Below, one piece after another: positions 8,123 to 15,946 of a stretch of DNA of 34,203 nt. The stretch is taken from the NCBI GenBank assembly GCA_029555205.1, contig JAKPTB010000125.1, positions 1 through 34,203 of the forward strand, read 5' to 3'. The DNA comes from Bacillota bacterium (lineage in GTDB: Bacteria; Bacillota; Desulfotomaculia; Desulfotomaculales; Pelotomaculaceae). Position numbers and translations under genes: made by a program. Every line of letters begins with the position of its first letter. Positions within the stretch are counted from its first letter, which is position 1. Under the pieces are notes generated by a model that was not told the origin of the DNA, made no database searches, and was given only the letters and a program-made list of their open reading frames with translations.

Positions 8123-8638
8123 ATTACGAAGGATTTCCGGATTAACGAGGAGATCAGGGCCAGGGAAGTAAGGGTTATCGACACAGACGGCACGCAGCTG
8201 GGGATCATGTCCGGAAGGGAGGCCCTGCGCCTGGCGGAGGAAAAGCAACAGGACCTGGTTGAGATCGCGCCGGCTGCCAAGCCGCCTGTTTGTAAATTGA
8301 TGGATTTCGGCAAGTATAAATATGAGCAGAGCAAGCGCGAAAAAGAGGCCAAAAAGAAGCAGAAGATTATCAGCATCAAAGAGCTTAAACTACGTCCCAA
8401 TATTGAAGACCATGACTTTGAGGTGAAGGCAAAAAACGCCATCCGGTTTTTGAAGGACGGAGATAAGGTCAAGGCCACCATTATTTTCCGTGGGCGGGAA
8501 ATTGTTCATACCCAGATTGGCCAGCAGTTGCTGAAAAGGCTGGCCGAGGATGTCAAGGACATATCTACGATTGAAAGGCAGCCTAAACTGGAAGGCAAGA
8601 ATATGATAATGATTCTAGCGCCGAAACAAGACAATTAG
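8123..8638 (+). CDS. infC: Translation initiation factor IF-3
   Basis: IF-3 binds the 30S subunit, keeps it dissociated from 50S and checks start-codon pairing. The 171-residue product has the full N-domain (RINEEIRAREVRVID, then GREALRLAEEKQQDLVEIAP and KPPVCKLMDFGKYKYEQ), the lysine-rich linker and the C-domain (IEDHDFEVKAKNAIRFLKDGDKVKATIIFRG in parts). The start is ATT at 8123. There is no in-frame ATG, GTG or TTG between the stop at 8087 and residue 29, homology begins at KDFRINEE, and GGGGGTGA lies 8-9 bases upstream. A rare start codon on infC is the known basis of IF-3 autoregulation. The first ATG at 8207 would delete the N-domain. First gene of the operon. Confidence 0.96.
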   Translation: MTKDFRINEEIRAREVRVIDTDGTQLGIMSGREALRLAEEKQQDLVEIAPAAKPPVCKLMDFGKYKYEQSKREKEAKKKQKIISIKELKLRPNIEDHDFEVKAKNAIRFLKDGDKVKATIIFRGREIVHTQIGQQLLKRLAEDVKDISTIERQPKLEGKNMIMILAPKQDN

Positions 8639-8656
8639 GAAGGAGCTGCAGCAAGA

Positions 8657-8848
8657 ATGCCAAAAATTAAGACCCACCGTGGTGCTGCAAAGCGTTTTAA
8701 AAAGACGGCCAGCGGAAAAATTAAGGGTTCCCATGCTTTTCACAGTCATATTCTCGGCAAGAAAAGTTCCAAGAGAAAAAGAAACCTGCGAAAAGCCACC
8801 ATTATCAGTGCTTCTGATACAAGACGCCTGAGCAGATTGTTGCCGTAA
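8657..8848 (+). CDS. rpmI: 50S ribosomal protein L35
   Basis: 63 residues, very basic, starting [20 protein letters not shown] as in bacterial L35 and containing [16 protein letters not shown]. Family length is about 64-66. It starts 18 bases after infC behind AGGAAGGAG, the normal operon order. It is a structural protein of the large subunit. Confidence 0.98.
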   Translation: MPKIKTHRGAAKRFKKTASGKIKGSHAFHSHILGKKSSKRKRNLRKATIISASDTRRLSRLLP

Positions 8849-8887
8849 TTATTTTTAAAGAATCCCTTACAACAGGAGGAATGAATC

Positions 8888-9241
8888 ATGCCACGGGCTA
8901 AAAGCAGTGTGGTTTCTCGAAAGAGACATAAGAAAGTACTTAAACTGGCCAAGGGCTACCGGGGCGCAAAAAGCAAGCTTTACCGTGTCGCCAACCAGCA
9001 GGTTATGAAGTCCCTGGTCTACGCCTACCGCGACCGCAGGGTTAAAAAGCGCGATTTTAGAAAGCTCTGGATTGCCAGGATTAATGCAGCTGCCAGAATG
9101 AACGGCATTTCTTACAGCAGGTTGATGAACGGACTGAGATTGGCCGGGGTAGATATTAACCGCAAACTACTGGCTGACATCGCCCTGAACGACAGCAAGG
9201 CCTTCGGACAGTTGGTGGAGATGGCCAAGGCCAGGCTTTAA
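8888..9241 (+). CDS. rplT: 50S ribosomal protein L20
   Basis: 117 residues, the usual length, with [37 protein letters not shown] and [19 protein letters not shown], all hallmark L20 segments. It binds 23S rRNA early in 50S assembly and in Firmicutes also represses this operon through the leader upstream of infC. ACAGGAGGA precedes the ATG. Last gene of the operon; a hairpin follows at 9283. Confidence 0.98.
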   Translation: MPRAKSSVVSRKRHKKVLKLAKGYRGAKSKLYRVANQQVMKSLVYAYRDRRVKKRDFRKLWIARINAAARMNGISYSRLMNGLRLAGVDINRKLLADIALNDSKAFGQLVEMAKARL

Positions 9242-9282
9242 GGTTTGTTTATTTCTGAATAATATGTCTGATAATAAGAGAA

Positions 9283-9312
9283 CAAGCATGGTATTATTAC
9301 CATGCTTGGTTT
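9283..9312 (+). terminator. Probable terminator of the infC-rpmI-rplT operon
   Basis: Perfect 11-bp stem (9283-9293 with 9298-9308), 4-base loop, followed by GTTTAT. The T-tract is short and interrupted, but position and stem strength fit. Confidence 0.65.
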
Positions 9313-9530
9313 ATAGTCCGGGAAAATTGAGTTCCGGGGTTGCTTTTTGACCGGGAGACAGGGTTGTTTGTGACAGCACTTGATTCAGGGATAGAGCGCC
9401 ATGTTGCCTGCGCGGTAAAAAGCGAAGGACGATAGTTTATACTTTTCCTTGTTGTATGCCGGGTTCGGGGCATAACCTCTCTCTTATTTAAGTGTAGAAG
9501 CTGTTCCCTACCCAATCGTTTCTAACAAAA

Positions 9531-9650
9531 GGTGTCAAGAGAATCGTCCCCGTGGCAACGCCGACACCGGGAGAACCGTCCCCGTGACTACGTGACAACG
9601 GACCTAACCGTTCGAAGGGCAAAGTGTCGGGAGAGCCGTCCTATTACACC
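9531..9650 (+). repeat. Three degenerate copies of a dispersed intergenic repeat
   Basis: Copies at 9531-9559, 9562-9588 and 9624-9650 share the pattern G-T-G-T-C or GACAC, then GGGAGAACCGTCCCCGTGAC in the best copy (the second). I recall a similar CCGTCCCC repeat between genes in Desulfotomaculum/Pelotomaculum-type genomes; I could not check this. The rest of the 9312-9687 gap holds no reading frame or other feature that I can support. Confidence 0.65.
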
Positions 9651-9687
9651 TATGAGTCAAATTTAAGTTGACAGGAGAGGGAGAAAA

Positions 9688-10335
9688 ATGAAGCAGTTTG
9701 CGGTGATTGGCCTGGGGCGTTTTGGAACAAGTATGGCCAAGACCCTGTCCAGAATGGGTTACGATGTCCTCGCGGTTGATCACAACGAGGAGAAGGTCAA
9801 CAACATCATTGAGCATGTAACTCACGCCGTACAGGCAGACGCAATGGACGAGCAAACCCTGAAGTCGCTGGGTATCCGCAATTTCGACGTTGTTATCGTG
9901 GCCATCGGGCAGGATATTCAGGCAAACATACTGGTAACGGTGATGCTCAAAGAGATGGGGGTAAAGAAAGTGGTATCCAAGGCGGTAACCGACCTGCACG
10001 GGAAAGTCCTGGAACGGGTCGGCGCCGACAAAGTGGTGTTCCCCGAACGGGACATGGGCGTCCGTGTAGCCCACGCCCTCGTTTCCAAAAACATCCTGGA
10101 CCAGATTAATCTTTCCCCCGATTACAGTATAATTGAATTGATCCCGCCGGCGGAACTGGTTAACAAGACCCTGGGCCAGGGTAATATCCGGGGCAAATAC
10201 GGGGTTACGGTCCTGGCTATCAGGCGCGGCAATGAGGTAATTATCTCGCCCGGCGCCCAGCACCTGGTGAAAGAAGGGGACGTGCTGGTGGTGGTGGGCC
10301 GCAATGAGAAGCTAAAAGCCCTGGAGGACCGTTAG
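9688..10335 (+). CDS. Potassium uptake regulatory subunit, TrkA/KtrA family
   Basis: 215 residues with one RCK unit. A Rossmann domain opens VIGLGRFG (GxGxxG at 8-13), with Asp31 at the end of strand 2 positioned to contact the adenosine ribose of NAD(H). The TrkA-C domain (about 135-215, ending KEGDVLVVVGRNEKLKALE) follows. Such cytosolic subunits form octameric rings that gate Ktr/Trk potassium transporters in response to ATP/ADP or NAD(H) and c-di-AMP. The length matches KtrA/KtrC (about 220) and not two-unit E. coli TrkA (458). No KtrB/TrkH membrane partner lies in the window, so it must be encoded elsewhere. AGGAGAGGG precedes the ATG; the next gene starts 11 bases downstream. Confidence 0.92.
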   Translation: MKQFAVIGLGRFGTSMAKTLSRMGYDVLAVDHNEEKVNNIIEHVTHAVQADAMDEQTLKSLGIRNFDVVIVAIGQDIQANILVTVMLKEMGVKKVVSKAVTDLHGKVLERVGADKVVFPERDMGVRVAHALVSKNILDQINLSPDYSIIELIPPAELVNKTLGQGNIRGKYGVTVLAIRRGNEVIISPGAQHLVKEGDVLVVVGRNEKLKALEDR

Positions 10336-10346
10336 GAGGGAACGCC

Positions 10347-11147
10347 GTGGCAGGCAAGCACAGTCCCCGGGTGAAGTACCTGCGCCGCCTGGCTATGCGC
10401 CGTTTCAGGGAGCAGGAGGGCAGGTTTCTGGTAGAGGGTATTCGTTTTGTGGAGGAGGCCCTGGCAGCTGCCTGGCCGGTGGAATTTATGGCCATTAGCC
10501 CCACCCTGCCGGAAAGCCGCCGGGGTGCGGCGCTCCTGGAGCAGGCCCGGGCCAGGGGCATCCGGGTCATAGAGTTGGAGGAAGGCCTGTTCGGACAGCT
10601 GGCGGAGACCGATTCGCCCCAGGGCGTACTGGCGGTGGCGCAGCAGCGCCGGATGGTTCTGGAGGAACTCCGGACACAGACAGCGGACAGGCCGGCCCTG
10701 CTGGTATTGATCGACGGCGTGCAGGACCCGGGAAACCTGGGCACCATTGTCCGTTCCGCTGATGCTGCAGGGGCACAGGGAGTCCTTCTCCTGAAAGGAA
10801 CAGCAGATATTTACAACCCAAAGGCCTTAAGGGCGACGATGGGCTCCATCTTTCACCTGCCGGTGATCCAAAACCTTACTCCGGATGATGTCTTTCCCTT
10901 TTTTGAGCGGTCCGGGATCAAAACCGTCGCGGGTGACCTCCGTGCTGAAAGAGCAGTCTATGAGTGTGACCTGACCGGACCCTGCGCCCTGGTGGCGGGA
11001 AGTGAAGCAGCCGGAGCCAGGGCAAGTATTCTTGAAAAGGCGGCCGAACGGGTGCGGATCCCCATGCCTGGCCGGACCGAGTCCTTTAATGTGGCAGTAT
11101 CCCTTTCAATTATGCTCTACGAGGCGATCAGGCAGCGGGGCTTGTAG
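10347..11147 (+). CDS. SpoU (TrmH) family RNA 2'-O-methyltransferase
   Basis: 266 residues, GTG start behind TTAGGAGGG. The N-terminal substrate-binding domain (about 10-90, RFLVEGIRFVEEAL) is followed by the SPOUT fold: motif 1 VQDPGNLGTIVRSADAAG, motif 2 ALVAGSEAAG and motif 3 IPMPGRTESFNVAVS, which bind AdoMet in the trefoil knot. The family methylates ribose 2'-OH in rRNA or tRNA (RlmB, TsnR and relatives). Motif 2 is slightly unusual, since GNEG-x-G or GSEG-x-G is more common. The exact target cannot be read from sequence. It shares a transcript with the potassium regulator, and its position before pheST is common in Firmicutes. Confidence 0.93.
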   Translation: MAGKHSPRVKYLRRLAMRRFREQEGRFLVEGIRFVEEALAAAWPVEFMAISPTLPESRRGAALLEQARARGIRVIELEEGLFGQLAETDSPQGVLAVAQQRRMVLEELRTQTADRPALLVLIDGVQDPGNLGTIVRSADAAGAQGVLLLKGTADIYNPKALRATMGSIFHLPVIQNLTPDDVFPFFERSGIKTVAGDLRAERAVYECDLTGPCALVAGSEAAGARASILEKAAERVRIPMPGRTESFNVAVSLSIMLYEAIRQRGL

Positions 11148-11238
11148 GGGCTTCTATATAGAAACGCAAAGCAGTATTTCCAGCGGATTCTGCATCTTTA
11201 TGCCGCAGAGTTCCGATGCGATTTTTCTGTAAACTTTC

Positions 11239-11267
11239 TTGTCATCAATTTTGGTCTATGGTATAAT
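11239..11267 (+). promoter_or_regulatory. Sigma-A promoter of the pheST T-box transcript
   Basis: TTGTCA (11239-11244), 17-base spacer, TATAAT (11262-11267). Transcription would start near 11274, giving a leader of about 430 bases up to the T-box terminator. Confidence 0.85.
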
Positions 11268-11273
11268 CAAACC

Positions 11274-11705
11274 GAAAAGGTCCCAAAAAAGCGGAGGAAA
11301 GGTTGTGGTTAAGTGCTTTTAACCGCCGATTTTTTTTGGAGGCTGTTCGAGGCGACGGGTTCCGTGAGAGCCTACATACTTTACAGGAGGTTGGCTGTCC
11401 ACTAGATTTTATAAAATAAACAGAACAATGGTGATGAAGGGGAAGAGTAGATGGCCGGCGTTCTTCAGGGAAGGAGGGCCGCTGGACTGGAAGCCCTCTC
11501 TAGAACTAGGTCCATTGAAGTTCGCCCCGGAACTGCAGCTGAACGTAACACAAGTAGGTGGCGCCGGTTCTTCTACCGTTAACGGAAGGCAGTAGCGGGT
11601 TGATGATGACCTGTAACAAGAGGAGTTTATGCTTTAAATAGTATAGACTAGAGGGTGGTAGCACGGAAAAACTAATATCCGTCCCTGTAGAAGGGGCGTT
11701 TTTTT
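11274..11705 (+). promoter_or_regulatory. T-box riboswitch, tRNA-Phe specific, controlling pheST
   Basis: The antiterminator core AGGGTGGTAGCACGG lies at 11652-11666. Its UGGU (11656-11659) pairs with the ACCA end of an uncharged tRNA whose discriminator is A, as in tRNA-Phe. In stem I, GGGG then AGAGTAG lies opposite TGAAGTTCGCCCC; the specifier codon is TTC at 11521-11523, a Phe codon matching the downstream genes. CCGTCCCT (11679-11686) pairs either with the T-box core (antiterminator) or with AGGGGCG (terminator). When tRNA-Phe is uncharged the antiterminator forms and pheST is transcribed. The leader is longer than usual, with about 150 bases before stem I. Confidence 0.93.
11680..11705 (+). 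terminator. T-box conditional terminator
   Basis: Stem CGTCCCT / AGGGGCG (11680-11686 with 11692-11698, one G-U pair) and seven T (11699-11705). It is mutually exclusive with the antiterminator. The 217 bases from here to pheS hold no other feature that I can support. Confidence 0.9.
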
Positions 11706-11922
11706 ATGGTTATTATTTTTATGGTTATTAATGGGTATAAGATAATTAAAGAAGACAAAAGGATTTCAGTGAATGAGCAAAAAAGCGCACTGAACGGGTG
11801 TAATAGGAAGGGATTGAACTTTAAGGTGCGGTTACTTATTCACAAATAGATCTTTTCCATTGCCTTTTATTGCTATTATTGTAGCTTTATCAAACATCTT
11901 ATGCAGCCGGGAGGTTTTTTTA

Positions 11923-12945
11923 TTGGATTCAAAGTTGCGAAAACTTGCTGAAGAGGCTGGCGCTGCTCTGGCAGCGGCTGAAACCCTCGAGGAACTGAAC
12001 GGGATCAGGATCCGGTTCCTGGGCAAGAAGGGGGAAGTGACCCAGGTCCTGCGCGGTATGGGTAGCCTGAGCGCGGAGGAAAGGCCCCGGATCGGCCAGG
12101 TTGCCAATGAAGTCAGGGCCTCCATTGAAAAAGAGCTGGCGGCCCGGACAGCCCTGCTGAAAAACAGGCTTAAGGAACAGAAACTGCGTGAAGAAGGCAT
12201 TGATATTACTCTTCCCGGTACCCCGGTGCCGGGGGGCGGCAAGCATCCTCTCAACCTTGTCCTGGAAGAAATTGAGGATATTTTTCTGGGGTTGGGCTAC
12301 AGCATTGCCGAAGGTCCGGAAATTGAGACTGATTATTACAATTTTGAGGCCCTGAACCTGCCCAAGGATCATCCTGCCCGGGATATGCAGGACACATTTT
12401 TTATCACCGGGGATATCCTTTTAAGGACCCATACTTCACCGGTTCAGGTGCGGACTATGGAGAAAACAGTCCCGGCCCTGCCGGTCAAGATTATCGTACC
12501 CGGCAAGGTTTACCGCCGCGACGACGACGCCACCCACTCACCCATGTTCAGCCAGGTGGAGGGACTGGCCATAGATAAGAGAATTACTTTTAGCGACCTT
12601 AAAGGCACCCTGGATCTTTTTGCCAGGCTAATGTTCGGCAAGAAAACAAAGACCAGGTTCCGGCCCAGTTATTTCCCGTTCACCGAACCCAGCGCGGAAA
12701 TGGATATTTCCTGCGTGATCTGCGGCGGAAGCGGCTGCCGGGTTTGCTCCCATACTGGCTGGCTGGAAATCCTCGGCTCAGGGATGGTGCACCCCCGGGT
12801 GCTGGAAAATTCCGGCTATAATTCCGAAGAAGTCACAGGTTTTGCCTTTGGGATGGGAGTTGAGCGGGTGACCATGCTGAAATACGGCATTGACGATATG
12901 CGCCTGCTCTTTGAAAACGATCTGAGGTTTTTACGGCAGTTTTGA
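11923..12945 (+). CDS. pheS: Phenylalanyl-tRNA synthetase alpha subunit
   Basis: 340 residues (B. subtilis PheS has 344). It charges tRNA-Phe with phenylalanine as an alpha2-beta2 enzyme with PheT. The N-terminal coiled coil (about 1-85, with [20 protein letters not shown]) binds tRNA. The class II catalytic core carries motif 2 ([20 protein letters not shown]) and motif 3 ([20 protein letters not shown]), with Phe-pocket residues in FTEPSAEMD. The start is TTG at 11923, 8 bases after CGGGAGGT and matching the family N-terminus. An in-frame ATG at 11860 would add a poorly matching hydrophobic extension and lacks a ribosome-binding site. Expression is controlled by the T-box upstream. Confidence 0.97.
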   Translation: MDSKLRKLAEEAGAALAAAETLEELNGIRIRFLGKKGEVTQVLRGMGSLSAEERPRIGQVANEVRASIEKELAARTALLKNRLKEQKLREEGIDITLPGTPVPGGGKHPLNLVLEEIEDIFLGLGYSIAEGPEIETDYYNFEALNLPKDHPARDMQDTFFITGDILLRTHTSPVQVRTMEKTVPALPVKIIVPGKVYRRDDDATHSPMFSQVEGLAIDKRITFSDLKGTLDLFARLMFGKKTKTRFRPSYFPFTEPSAEMDISCVICGGSGCRVCSHTGWLEILGSGMVHPRVLENSGYNSEEVTGFAFGMGVERVTMLKYGIDDMRLLFENDLRFLRQF

Positions 12946-13025
12946 AATTAGTGAGTTTTTGAGAGCAGGGCGGGCGTTAGTCGTGCCGTCGATTAACGTG
13001 CCGTCGATAAAATACAGGAGGTTAG

Positions 13026-15452
13026 TTGCCCGTGCTTGTATCATATAAATGGTTGCAGGAATTTGTGGAAATTGACATATCCCCCCGGGAACTGGCAGAC
13101 CGCCTGACCCTGGCGGGCATCGCCGTAGAAGGGATTGCAGAACCGGGGGCAGGGATTGAGAAAGTAATCACGGGACGCATTGAATCCATTGAACCCCATC
13201 CCAATGCCGATAAACTGGTGGTTACGAGGGTAAACACCGGAGCGGAGGAGCTGCAGATTATCACGGCCGCCACCAACGTCCGCGCAGGGGATGTAATCCC
13301 CGTTGCTGTGGAGGGGGCCAGGCTGGCCGGCGGGCTGGTTATCAAACGGGCTAAACTGAGGGGAGTGGAGTCCCGGGGAATGATGTGCTCAGGCCAGGAA
13401 CTGGGGATCGACCCCAAAACCATGCCTGCCGAAGAGGCCAGCGGGATCATGATTTTGCCTCCGGGCACTCCCCTGGGCAAGGACGCCAAAGAGCTCCTGG
13501 GTCTGGATGATTATATCCTTGAACTTGACCTTACGCCCAATCGCGGCGACTGCCTTTCCGTGCTGGGTGTGGCCCGGGAAGTGGCTGCCCTGCTGGGGCG
13601 GCAGTGCCGGGTACCCCAACCGGTATTTCCGGAGCTGGAGGAGACAATAGAGGATCAGGCCGGGGTGGAAATCGAGGCTGTTGACCTGTGCCGGCGCTTT
13701 GTGGGGCGGTTGATCAAAAACGTCAGGGTGGGACGTTCTCCCCTCTGGATGCAGCAGCGCCTGCGCCATGCCGGGATCCGGCCCATCAGCAACATCGTTG
13801 ACGTTACAAACTACGTCATGCTGGAGCTCGGCCAGCCCATGCACGCCTTTGACTACAACCTGCTGAAGGACGGCCGGATTATAGTGCGCAGGGCCCGTAA
13901 GGGGGAGAAGATCTACTCCCTGGACGGCGTGGAGAGAACGCTCCAGCCGGAGATGCTGCTTATTACAGATCCTGCGGGGCCGGTGGCCATTGCCGGGGTT
14001 ATGGGCGGCCTGGCCACCGAGGTGACAGGTGAGACCTCTGCTGTTCTGTTGGAATCGGCCTTCTTTAATCCCATCAGCATCCGCAGGACTTCCAAAAGCC
14101 TGGGGCTGCGCTCGGAGGCATCCCAGCGCTTTGAAAGGGGGATCGATATCAGCGGCTGTGCCCGGGCGGCAGACCGCGCTGCCCAGCTGATTTCCATGAT
14201 GGGCGCCGGCGAGGCCGTGTCCGGAAGGATTGATGTCTGCCCGGCCCCCCCGCCGGAAAAGGTCATTTCCCTAAGGCCGGCCCGCGTGTCCTACGTCGTC
14301 GGAGTGGATCTTCCCCCTGCAAGGACCGCCCGGATTTTGACGGATTTGCAGTTTAAAGTGCAGGATGCCGGAGAGGAACTGCTTGTGACCGTTCCCGCCC
14401 ACCGGGTTGATGTCAATCTGGAAGCGGACTTGATCGAGGAAGTCGCCAGGATGTACGGCTACGACCAGGTGCCCGCAACCCTGCCCTATGGGCCGTCAAC
14501 CCAGGGAATCCGAACCGGAGAGCAATTGTTTATGAAGAGGATCCGGGACTATCTGGCAGGTGCCGGTCTGTACGAGGTGGTTACCTACAGTTTTATCCAC
14601 CCCAGGGTGTTTGACCGCATGAACCTTCCCCAGGATAGTCTCTTGAGAAACGCTATAAAAATCCAGAACCCGCTCAGTGAAGAGCATTCGGTCATGCGGA
14701 CCATGATGCTGCCCGGACTCCTGGATATTCTGGCCAGGAATTACAGCCGGCGCGTCCAGGACGGAGCGGTCTTTGAAATCGGCCGGGTCTTTTATCCCCG
14801 GGGGGCGGAAAGCCTTCCGGAGGAGCGCACGGTCCTTTCCGCTGCTGCCATGGGAAGTACCCCGGGAAGCTGGAACATAGCCCCCCGGGAAATGGATTTT
14901 TACTTCCTGAAGGGCGTCCTGGAAAGGCTATTTTGCCGGATCGCCGCTAGGCCGGTCCAGTTCCGGGCGGAAACCGCCAACCCAAGCTTCCACCCCGGCC
15001 GCTGCGCTTCCCTGGAAGCAGGCGGAGTGAGCCTTGGGATCCTGGGTGAGGTTCACCCTGATGTCCTGGAGCATTACGAACTGCCGGACAGGGTGGTTGC
15101 TCTGGAAATAGATCTGGCAAAACTCTTCGAAGTTTCCGGAAACCCCGTTCAATACCGCCCCCTGCCGAAATTCCCCGGCATCGAGAGGGACATTGCCATC
15201 GTGGTCAGGCAGGGTACGCCGGCAGACGGGATTATGGAGACAATCCGGAAAGAAGGAGGAAAAATACTCCGCTCAGTGGCTCTGTTTGACCTTTACCGGG
15301 GGGAGCAGGTCCCCGAAGGGCACCAGAGCATGGCTTACACCCTTAAATTCCAGGCGGCTGACCGAACCCTTACGGATGAGGAGGCGGATGCCGGAGTGCA
15401 GCGTATTGCTTCGGCCCTGGCCCGGAACTTTGGGGCCGTATTGCGGGGTTAG
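13026..15452 (+). CDS. pheT: Phenylalanyl-tRNA synthetase beta subunit
   Basis: 808 residues, the normal full length. In order: tRNA-binding OB fold (about 40-150, HPNADKLVVTRVNTGAEELQI in part), B3/B4 editing domain (about 210-385, with IRPISNIVDVTNYVMLELGQP and LHAFDYN-like MHAFDYN), B5 domain (about 405-475), a catalytic-like domain (to about 700) and the C-terminal FDX-ACB anticodon-binding domain (about 712-805, KFPGIERDIAIVV). It completes the alpha2-beta2 enzyme and hydrolyses Tyr-tRNA-Phe. AGGAGGTT (13016-13023) lies 4 bases from TTG 13026 and 10 bases from in-frame GTG 13032; either could be the start, 13032 being two codons shorter. The 80-base gap after pheS contains two adjacent near-identical 15-mers (12982-13011). 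Confidence 0.97.
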   Translation: MPVLVSYKWLQEFVEIDISPRELADRLTLAGIAVEGIAEPGAGIEKVITGRIESIEPHPNADKLVVTRVNTGAEELQIITAATNVRAGDVIPVAVEGARLAGGLVIKRAKLRGVESRGMMCSGQELGIDPKTMPAEEASGIMILPPGTPLGKDAKELLGLDDYILELDLTPNRGDCLSVLGVAREVAALLGRQCRVPQPVFPELEETIEDQAGVEIEAVDLCRRFVGRLIKNVRVGRSPLWMQQRLRHAGIRPISNIVDVTNYVMLELGQPMHAFDYNLLKDGRIIVRRARKGEKIYSLDGVERTLQPEMLLITDPAGPVAIAGVMGGLATEVTGETSAVLLESAFFNPISIRRTSKSLGLRSEASQRFERGIDISGCARAADRAAQLISMMGAGEAVSGRIDVCPAPPPEKVISLRPARVSYVVGVDLPPARTARILTDLQFKVQDAGEELLVTVPAHRVDVNLEADLIEEVARMYGYDQVPATLPYGPSTQGIRTGEQLFMKRIRDYLAGAGLYEVVTYSFIHPRVFDRMNLPQDSLLRNAIKIQNPLSEEHSVMRTMMLPGLLDILARNYSRRVQDGAVFEIGRVFYPRGAESLPEERTVLSAAAMGSTPGSWNIAPREMDFYFLKGVLERLFCRIAARPVQFRAETANPSFHPGRCASLEAGGVSLGILGEVHPDVLEHYELPDRVVALEIDLAKLFEVSGNPVQYRPLPKFPGIERDIAIVVRQGTPADGIMETIRKEGGKILRSVALFDLYRGEQVPEGHQSMAYTLKFQAADRTLTDEEADAGVQRIASALARNFGAVLRG

Positions 15453-15559
15453 AAGCTAATGGCCGGCTAGAACCCTTTTCTTAAAAGGCAGAATCCCGGC
15501 TAAAAAGCTATCTACTTGTTAAAGATTAGCGGCAACACAATACCGTTTTTTCCCGGACG

Positions 15560-15649
15560 GCGCAGTTAATCCCTGATAAGTTATGACTTAGCCAGGCGGG
15601 TTGATGAATAAAAAAAACCGTCAGCGTAGTTAATCCCTAATAAGATATG
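15560..15649 (+). repeat. Direct repeat pair after pheT
   Basis: A 26-base sequence at 15560-15585 (core AGTTAATCCCTGATAAG) recurs at 15624-15649 with about four mismatches, 64 bases apart, both preceded by a CCGT-type tract. The first 100 bases after pheT contain only short A/T-rich runs. Function unknown. Confidence 0.6.
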
Positions 15650-15656
15650 CCCAGCA

Positions 15657-15684
15657 CAAGCCCTTTTTTCAGGGCTTGTTTTTT
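15657..15684 (+). terminator. Intrinsic terminator of the pheST transcript
   Basis: Perfect stem CAAGCCC (15657-15663) / GGGCTTG (15672-15678) with an 8-base loop and six T. It lies 205 bases downstream of pheT. Confidence 0.88.
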
Positions 15685-15749
15685 ATGACCAAAAACCCCT
15701 TGCCTGAATAAACTACCAGGGGAAAAATTATACAGGATATCATAAAAAA

Positions 15750-15848
15750 ATGGAGCGTCGATATTTGAACAGAATTATCCTGCTCCCACCGCGCCAGATG
15801 GTTAGGGAGATCCTGGAGGAATTGCCGGGGGATGCTTTAGGGTCATAG
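15750..15848 (+). CDS. Possible small protein of 32 residues
   Basis: ATG at 15750 opens a 33-codon frame ending TAG at 15848. The product begins MERRYLNRIILLPPRQ and continues with MVREILEELPGD, an amphipathic helix-like segment with ordinary codon choice. The upstream AGGAT is a weak ribosome-binding site. It lies in the 500-base gap between pheT and the oxidoreductase and may be a real small gene, a decayed fragment or chance. I do not recognise it. Confidence 0.3.
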   Translation: MERRYLNRIILLPPRQMVREILEELPGDALGS

Positions 15849-15946
15849 ATTAATTAACCCGGCCTGCTGCCAGGATGTCCGGGAGGGCGGGGAGCCCCGG
15901 CAGTGCAGGCGGTTTGGTGGTTTATGTTATCTGAAAGGGGAGGGGC

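Noticed and set aside
9668-9687. TTGACA just upstream of the potassium regulator gene
   Set aside because: It overlaps the ribosome-binding region, so a promoter here would start transcription within the coding sequence.
10241-10747. Minus-strand frame of 168 codons across two genes
   Set aside because: Antisense to the potassium regulator and RNA methyltransferase genes; no start signal and no recognisable product.
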